Assembly: GCA_031401815.1 (NCBI GenBank) | Contig: JANNRW010000413.1 | Span: 1 to 8,997, forward strand | Direction: 5' to 3' | Source: JANNRW01 sp031401815 | GTDB lineage: Bacteria > Desulfobacterota > Desulfuromonadia > Geobacterales > DSM-12255 | DNA: 8,997 nt | Part shown: positions 5,187-8,997 of the stretch, one piece after another | How the letters are laid out: each line of letters starts with the position of its first letter | Numbering within the stretch: the first letter of the stretch is position 1 | Program-made: the position numbers and the translations under genes | The notes under the pieces: generated by a model | Databases searched by the model: none | Seen by the model: only the letters and a program-made list of their open reading frames with translations | Told to the model about the DNA's origin: nothing

Positions 5187-6392
5187 TTACCCACGACTTT
5201 CCGACGCGGCGAATGAGTCAACGCCATCTTGCCAGATTGACAGCATCCGGTTGCCGATTGCCTCAAACTCCGGATTCTCCCGGATATAGGGAGGTATCAG
5301 TCTGGCGGCTTCGATTACCGCCCCGGCAACTCTGTCAATGATCTGCGTGGCATGCTTTGCGGGAAGGGAGAGGGACTGCAAGGCAAATCTCTCCAGGATT
5401 TTGCGTGGCCACCATTTTTTTGTGCCTGCCAGGTGGAGGGCTGGAACGTCTTTTTGCAGATACGCTGTTGTAGTGACTATGTCATAGACCGGCGCGAGTG
5501 TTACCGAACCCTCTGGATACCGGTAGAGGACGCCGAAGTTTTTCAGGTGTGCATCGCCGTTGCGAACCATTGCCGACAGAACGACTGTTGCGAAGAGCTG
5601 TTCACGGGCTGACGAAAGATGTTCCGGTGAAATAAAGTCTTTGATGGTTCTTGCTACCCTTTCATAGGTGCTGTCATATTTCCTGTCTGTCCCTAACGCC
5701 TGCAAAGAGCAGAAATCCTCAAATCCAAGGTTCTCCCCTTCCTCTGTCTTGTCGAAACGTTTCATGACGAACAATCCGCCGTTCTCTGACAGCGAGAAAT
5801 CGGGCACAGACAGCCCCGCCAGTTTTGCAGCGGTCATGCAAAAATATTCATTCGCCGCCAACTGAGGATACTCATTCCCCCATGACTTGACGATATAGGA
5901 TGAGGCCGTGACCGTTGTCCGGTCGGTAGCCTCAATTATCACTTTAGGCTGGACGCCGGAAATACCGGAGTGTTCGGCATGTTTGACCATCAACTCGTTG
6001 AAAAGTTCCACTGCATCCGGATAGGTAAGGATATCGTCCAGTGACTCCAGGTTCTCGTTTATCGTCGGAATTTCCGAATCGGGGAGCGAAAATCGGTTCC
6101 GTCCTAGCTGGTTGCCTCCGGTAATGCGCAGAAGAGCTATGTCGTCAACCACCATCACCTTGGCGAATGCACTCCTGATTGCCTCGCGCAACGCCCCCTC
6201 GGGGAGATTCATCTGAAATATCGGATGCAACTCCCTTTCTGAAACCCAGCTCTGAAGACGATAGGGCATTGTTAACGAAACAAGATGCTCCACCGCTGTG
6301 CCGGGGAGATAGTTGAAAAAGTAGCTGTCGTTTTGCCCGAGTATGCCGACCCTTTTGCCGTTGTTCCAGGCAGCGAGTGATTGTGGTGTCAT
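5187..6392 (-). CDS. hipA: HipA-family serine/threonine kinase toxin
   Basis: The 401-residue protein has the two-lobed HipA kinase layout. The N-terminal subdomain (about 1-95) is followed by the Gly-rich loop SGISGVQPK (142-150), which contains the Ser that HipA proteins autophosphorylate. Then come YIVK with K169 for ATP, NEYF (E182), the catalytic loop NGDAHLKNF (278-286, D280 and N285) and the metal-binding YDIVT (D304). E. coli HipA phosphorylates glutamyl-tRNA synthetase and induces dormancy; the substrate here is unknown. At 401 residues it is somewhat shorter than E. coli HipA (about 440) but complete, with no missing key residue. The start ATG overlaps the stop of hipB by 4 nt (ATGA), so translation is coupled and the toxin follows the antitoxin. 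Confidence 0.93.
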   Translation of the reverse strand: MTPQSLAAWNNGKRVGILGQNDSYFFNYLPGTAVEHLVSLTMPYRLQSWVSERELHPIFQMNLPEGALREAIRSAFAKVMVVDDIALLRITGGNQLGRNRFSLPDSEIPTINENLESLDDILTYPDAVELFNELMVKHAEHSGISGVQPKVIIEATDRTTVTASSYIVKSWGNEYPQLAANEYFCMTAAKLAGLSVPDFSLSENGGLFVMKRFDKTEEGENLGFEDFCSLQALGTDRKYDSTYERVARTIKDFISPEHLSSAREQLFATVVLSAMVRNGDAHLKNFGVLYRYPEGSVTLAPVYDIVTTTAYLQKDVPALHLAGTKKWWPRKILERFALQSLSLPAKHATQIIDRVAGAVIEAARLIPPYIRENPEFEAIGNRMLSIWQDGVDSFAASESRG

Positions 6393-6634
6393 TGCGAGCT
6401 GTTCTCCTTCTGCAACTCCTCAAGTGTCGGCGGCGCACCGGCCGGGCGTACGGTTAATTCCAGACCTAGTATTTCCAGTGTACGCTCCACCTTCCGAATA
6501 CCGATATCCGGCACAATTCCGGTCTCGATCTGGGATAGCGTCTTTCTGGCGATACCGGCCAACTCCGCAAGTTGCGCTTGCGTCAGTTTCCTCTCCTTCC
6601 TCGCCTGGCGGATCTTGACTCCCAAGTCGTACAT
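6389..6634 (-). CDS. hipB: HipB-like XRE-family antitoxin and autorepressor
   Basis: The 81-residue protein is mostly one helix-turn-helix domain (about residues 5-60: GVKIRQARKERKLTQAQLAE, then IARKTLSQIETG), with a short Pro-containing tail ending LEELQKENSSQ. HipB proteins bind HipA and repress the operon as dimers. The frame extends upstream to 6760, but MYDLGVK at 6634 is the sensible start: it begins the HTH, AGGA lies about 11 nt upstream, and the longer version would read through the promoter and operator. The partner hipA overlaps by 4 nt. The C-terminal tail may be the part degraded or docked in the toxin, but this is inference. Confidence 0.9.
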   Translation of the reverse strand: MYDLGVKIRQARKERKLTQAQLAELAGIARKTLSQIETGIVPDIGIRKVERTLEILGLELTVRPAGAPPTLEELQKENSSQ

Positions 6635-6673
6635 AGTAATGCGTCCTATATTTCGCTTATTGATATTACTGTT

Positions 6674-6690
6674 ATTATATGTAACATATA
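6674..6690 (-). promoter_or_regulatory. hipBA -10 box with overlapping palindromic operator
   Basis: A perfect TATAAT on the minus strand (6679-6674) overlaps a 15-bp inverted repeat, TATATGT-T-ACATATA (6690-6676). The -35 region is poor at 17 bp; TTGCAA lies 20 bp upstream. GAAATATA recurs three times in the upstream region (about 6649-6656, 6686-6693 and 6714-6721). This layout fits autorepression by HipB, although which repeat is the true operator is not settled. Confidence 0.55.
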
Positions 6691-6760
6691 TTTCTCTTAT
6701 TGCAACAACAAAGTTATATTTCGGACGGTTCTCCACGGGAGGGAGGGGATGAAGCACCAA

Positions 6761-6909
6761 TGCATGAGAAGCGGATGAAGGGATTCAAGCCGATGGGATT
6801 TGAGCAGAGGGAGCTATAGACCATCTGTTACACTACAAAACTCATAACATGCTGATATTGAGATGAATTATCTCCACAACAAGTTGCCATCAAAAAGGTT
6901 AAAAAATAA
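6761..6909. other. Intergenic stretch between the hipBA upstream region and tRNA terminator
   Basis: No gene, hairpin or tRNA fragment was found. A duplicated tRNA-Asn 3' end, which would mark an integration scar, was looked for here and not seen. Confidence 0.6.
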
Positions 6910-6939
6910 ATGGCCGATTCCATTAAAGAAATCGGCCAT
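6910..6939. terminator. Bidirectional terminator downstream of tRNA-Asn
   Basis: A perfect 10-bp stem, ATGGCCGATT/AATCGGCCAT (6910-6919 with 6930-6939), has a 10-nt loop. On the minus strand it is followed by TTTATTTTTT and serves the tRNA. On the plus strand it is followed by CTTGTTTTTT. Confidence 0.85.
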
Positions 6940-6948
6940 CTTGTTTTT

Positions 6949-7024
6949 TGGCTCCCCAACCCGGACTCGAACCAGGGACATAGTGGTTAACAGCCACTCG
7001 CTCTACCGACTGAGCTATTGGGGA
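6949..7024 (-). tRNA. tRNA-Asn (anticodon GTT)
   Basis: The cloverleaf is complete on the minus strand: acceptor TCCCCAA/TTGGGGA, D arm AGCTCAGTCGGTAGAGC, anticodon loop CTGTTAA with GTT at its centre, T arm containing GGTTCGAGTCC, and discriminator G. The CCA end is encoded (6951-6949). The gene has its own promoter and terminator. Its 3' end faces the accessory region, the side on which islands normally integrate. Confidence 0.96.
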
Positions 7025-7036
7025 ATGAGCTTTGGA

Positions 7037-7065
7037 TATTTACCATTCGAGACGGGGCATGTCAA
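7037..7065 (-). promoter_or_regulatory. tRNA-Asn promoter
   Basis: A perfect TTGACA on the minus strand (7065-7060), a 17-bp spacer and TAAATA (7042-7037) place the transcription start only a few bases before the mature tRNA 5' end at 7024. The -10 match is weak, but the spacing is ideal. Confidence 0.55.
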
Positions 7066-7077
7066 CAGAAAATTCCC

Positions 7078-7521
7078 TTATCTGCTTATTGGATAGCCTA
7101 CGCATGTTCCGGTCAGCTCTTTACTTATCTTCCTGAGCATCTCGACCTGATCTTTTATCCCTCTCGCCGCTTTTGCATTAAGAGCAAGCGGAAGTAGCGA
7201 CATCAGCATAGTACGGATATTTCCGCACCCCTCTCCCCCTCCGAAAAGATCTGTCAATTTTCTATTAAGCCCTTTGCCGATGACGGTACCGACCAGCTCT
7301 GTCATGGCTCTGTCAATCTGCTGGCAGAAATCTGTAGGCTGCTTCAGAAAATTGACCAGAGCAGAACAGATCCGCATATCTTCAGGATTCACACAGATTT
7401 CCAGAAAAATGTCATGAAAGACATCCTTCATGGTTGCAGTTAAAACTATGGTATCTTCGCGGCGAAAAACCCTGTACGAGATATCCCTCTTGAAATCGTC
7501 AAAAGCATTGATCGGCTGCAT
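7078..7521 (-). CDS. DUF2889-like protein
   Basis: The 147-residue protein resembles the DUF2889 family, whose function is unknown. Early strands alternate around YRVFRREDTIVLTATMKDVFHD (16-37), where family members have an R-x-DG-like stretch followed by D-x-x-H. A later GGGEGCGNI (94-102) corresponds to the family's G-x-E-G-C-T-H-L motif, here with Asn-Ile in place of His-Leu. No membrane segment or signal peptide is visible, so it is probably cytoplasmic. The start at 7521 has CAGGGA about 8 nt upstream. It begins 12 nt after the DHH phosphoesterase stop and is very likely co-transcribed with it. The family call is by pattern memory and moderately sure. Confidence 0.65.
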   Translation of the reverse strand: MQPINAFDDFKRDISYRVFRREDTIVLTATMKDVFHDIFLEICVNPEDMRICSALVNFLKQPTDFCQQIDRAMTELVGTVIGKGLNRKLTDLFGGGEGCGNIRTMLMSLLPLALNAKAARGIKDQVEMLRKISKELTGTCVGYPISR

Positions 7522-7533
7522 CTGATATCCCTG

Positions 7534-8442
7534 TCAGTTTGTACTGCAGATTGAGATGATTTCTTTCAGGACTTGATCAGCCATAGCATAAGGGACTTGA
7601 CAGGTGCCGACTGCCTTATGGCCTCCACCGCCATATTTTAGCATGAGGGAGCCGACATCAATCGTTGCTGTTCTGTTGAGAATGCTGTAGCCGACAGAGA
7701 TCGAGACAAACTCCTTCCCTTTGCCATCGATCAGTCTGATGGAGATGTTTGTCTCCGGAAAGAGCGAGTAGACCAGGAAGCGATTTGATGGCGGAATCTC
7801 CTCTGCTCCTCTGCCATCAGTAATCAGAACCGGGCCAACTACCTTTGACTTCTGCTTGAGGAAATCACGCGCTTTCTGATCATTGGCGCGGTAGAGATTA
7901 ATCCGCTCGACAGTATCAGGAAGGGCGAGAATTTCGTCGATACTTTTTGTCCTTATATGATCGACAAGATCACCCATGAAAGCAAGGTTACTGATCCTGA
8001 AGTCCTTGTGGTAGCCCAGACCGGTTCTAGGGTCACAGATGAAGCCGAGCAGCACCCAGCCGGATGGATTCAGAATATCAGCTTCGGTCAGCTGGGCTGA
8101 ATCGACCTTGTCGACAAACTGGAGCATCTCACTGAATCTGGAGAGCTTATCCGGGCCATAGTAGTCGTAAATTACGCGGGCTGCGCTTGGAGCACTCCTG
8201 CTTGCCCCTTCGAACTTCCCGGCAAGCTGAAGCCGCTCCTGCTCGCTCGAATGGTGATCGAACCAGAGCCCGCAGCCGGGGGTATACGGGACATTTGCAA
8301 GTATATCATCCCTGGTGACGGCAATATTGCCATCCTGTAGATCCTTTGGATGTGCATAGACCATTTCATCCATCAGCCCCAGCTCTTTGAGCAGCACAGC
8401 GCAGCATATTCCATCAAAATCGGAACGTGTAAGAAGTCGCAT
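7534..8442 (-). CDS. DHH-family phosphoesterase
   Basis: The 302-residue protein has the DHH/DHHA1 plan of RecJ- and NrnA-like phosphodiesterases. Motif I is RSDFDGICCA (6-15, D8 and D10). A metal-ligand Asp lies in WFDHHSSE (60-67, the DHH motif), another Asp motif is in FVDKVDSAQ (109-117), and the DHHA1 substrate motif GGGGHKAVG lies at 271-279. Such enzymes cleave phosphodiester or pyrophosphate bonds using Mn2+; candidates are short oligonucleotides, pAp or cyclic dinucleotides, and the sequence alone does not choose between them. The start at 8442 (MRLLTRSDFDG) is chosen because GGAGG lies 9 nt upstream; a frame continuing to 8511 would run through the promoter. It is the first gene of a pair with the DUF2889-like gene. 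Confidence 0.88.
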   Translation of the reverse strand: MRLLTRSDFDGICCAVLLKELGLMDEMVYAHPKDLQDGNIAVTRDDILANVPYTPGCGLWFDHHSSEQERLQLAGKFEGASRSAPSAARVIYDYYGPDKLSRFSEMLQFVDKVDSAQLTEADILNPSGWVLLGFICDPRTGLGYHKDFRISNLAFMGDLVDHIRTKSIDEILALPDTVERINLYRANDQKARDFLKQKSKVVGPVLITDGRGAEEIPPSNRFLVYSLFPETNISIRLIDGKGKEFVSISVGYSILNRTATIDVGSLMLKYGGGGHKAVGTCQVPYAMADQVLKEIISICSTN

Positions 8443-8481
8443 GAAAAAAACCTCCAATGTAAAAATATTAGTGACATGAAA

Positions 8482-8511
8482 TCTATATCTTTCGCCCTGA
8501 TCCAAAGTCAA
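8482..8511 (-). promoter_or_regulatory. Promoter of the DHH phosphoesterase operon
   Basis: On the minus strand TTGACT (8511-8506), an 18-bp spacer and TATAGA (8487-8482) lie about 40 bp before the start codon, ahead of a GGAGG ribosome-binding site. Confidence 0.55.
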
Positions 8512-8547
8512 GTTTTTATTACGTACCCTTGACAGGTGAGATATTTC

Positions 8548-8576
8548 TTTTCAGAAAAGGGTCTGCAAATTATACT
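8548..8576 (+). promoter_or_regulatory. Putative uvrC promoter
   Basis: TTTTCA (8548-8553), a 17-bp spacer and TATACT (8571-8576) sit directly before uvrC. The predicted transcription start falls at or next to the ATG at 8584, implying a leaderless or nearly leaderless message. An unrelated TTGACA at 8529 has no suitable -10 partner. Confidence 0.4.
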
Positions 8577-8583
8577 TGCCGGT

Positions 8584-8997
8584 ATGTTATCGACTACCGA
8601 CATACGGCATTTCCCCTCTGACCCCGGTGTCTATCTGATGAAGGATGACTCTGGCAGGATTATTTACGTCGGCAAGGCGCTTAACCTTAAAAAGAGAGTC
8701 AGCTCCTACTTTACAAAATCCGGAGATAACCGGTATCAGATCCGTTTTCTTCTTAACAGGGTCACAGCAATTGACTGGATTGTGACCGATACGGAAAAAG
8801 AGGCGCTGATACTTGAAAATACCCTGATCAAGAAGCATCGCCCCCGTTACAATCTCAACCTGCGTGATGACAAGACCTATTTCTCTCTCCGGCTCGACCC
8901 TTCAGAAGAGTTCCCGCGTCTCACCATAATACGCAAGGTGATCCGGGACGGTGCCAGATACTTTGGCCCCTACTCTTCAGCTACAGCCGCAAGAGAG
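8584..8997 (+). CDS. uvrC: Excinuclease ABC subunit C, N-terminal part (runs off the window)
   Basis: The first 138 residues of UvrC, the nuclease that makes both incisions in UvrABC nucleotide excision repair, are present. The GIY-YIG domain that makes the 3' incision is clear: PGVYLMKD (14-21), then IIYVGKA (26-32), R39, and ALILENTLIKKHRPRYN (74-90) with catalytic E77. RDDKTY (94-99) and RYFGPY (125-130) follow. The remainder, including the UvrB-binding and RNase H-like domains, lies beyond the right edge. The start MLSTTDIRHFP agrees with the length of other UvrC N-termini, but no clear ribosome-binding site precedes it. It diverges from the DHH operon with a 141-bp shared upstream region. 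Confidence 0.95.
   Translation, partial: MLSTTDIRHFPSDPGVYLMKDDSGRIIYVGKALNLKKRVSSYFTKSGDNRYQIRFLLNRVTAIDWIVTDTEKEALILENTLIKKHRPRYNLNLRDDKTYFSLRLDPSEEFPRLTIIRKVIRDGARYFGPYSSATAARE

Noticed and set aside
6635..6760. 42-residue N-terminal extension of HipB
   Set aside because: It covers the promoter and operator region; the HTH domain begins at the chosen ATG.
6949..7024. Direct duplication of the tRNA-Asn 3' end as an island boundary
   Set aside because: I searched the accessory side of the window and found no second copy; the other boundary, if any, lies outside.
8350..8838. Short frames antisense to the DHH gene and to uvrC
   Set aside because: They are shadows of well-supported genes on the opposite strand.

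Overview
The window looks like a piece of a Geobacter/Desulfuromonadales-type chromosome. This is an inference from the style of the UvrC, DHH and DUF2889-like proteins and from the short intergenic repeats; nothing in the sequence fixes a species. A housekeeping segment lies on the right (about 6949-8997) and an accessory segment on the left (1 to about 6760).

Housekeeping side: the start of uvrC (+) diverges from a minus-strand pair, a DHH phosphoesterase followed 12 nt later by a DUF2889-like protein. Then come a tRNA-Asn(GTT) gene with its own promoter, an encoded CCA end and a strong bidirectional terminator. The 3' end of the tRNA faces the accessory segment, so the tRNA may mark the edge of an island, although no integrase or duplicated tRNA end is visible.

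Accessory side, right to left, all on the minus strand: a hipBA toxin-antitoxin operon with a palindrome over its -10 box; a MntA/HepT-type nucleotidyltransferase-HEPN pair with a good promoter; about 600 bp of degenerate intergenic repeats with a leftward terminator; the broken remnant of a small conserved hypothetical gene; and an array of six 18-bp palindromes.

Left of the palindromes are three consecutive genes that I read as integron gene cassettes. Two related attC sites (1255-1325 and 2231-2291) separate them. Each has an imperfect hairpin with a single extrahelical G and ends in GTTGAAC. The cassette boundaries satisfy the circularisation rule: the first six bases of each cassette restore an R' box that pairs with the R'' box of the same cassette's own attC, perfectly for cassette 3 and with one bulged base for cassette 2. 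No integrase or classical attI is present, so this is best described as a CALIN-type array, a cluster of attC sites lacking an integrase. All three cassette proteins are predicted membrane proteins: a single-pass protein with a Pro-rich linker and a soluble alpha/beta domain, a polytopic protein with a small C-terminal domain, and a tail-anchored protein with seven tandem 33-residue repeats. The last is cut by an IS21-like element whose end occupies positions 1-118 and supplies the final residues and stop codon of the reading frame.
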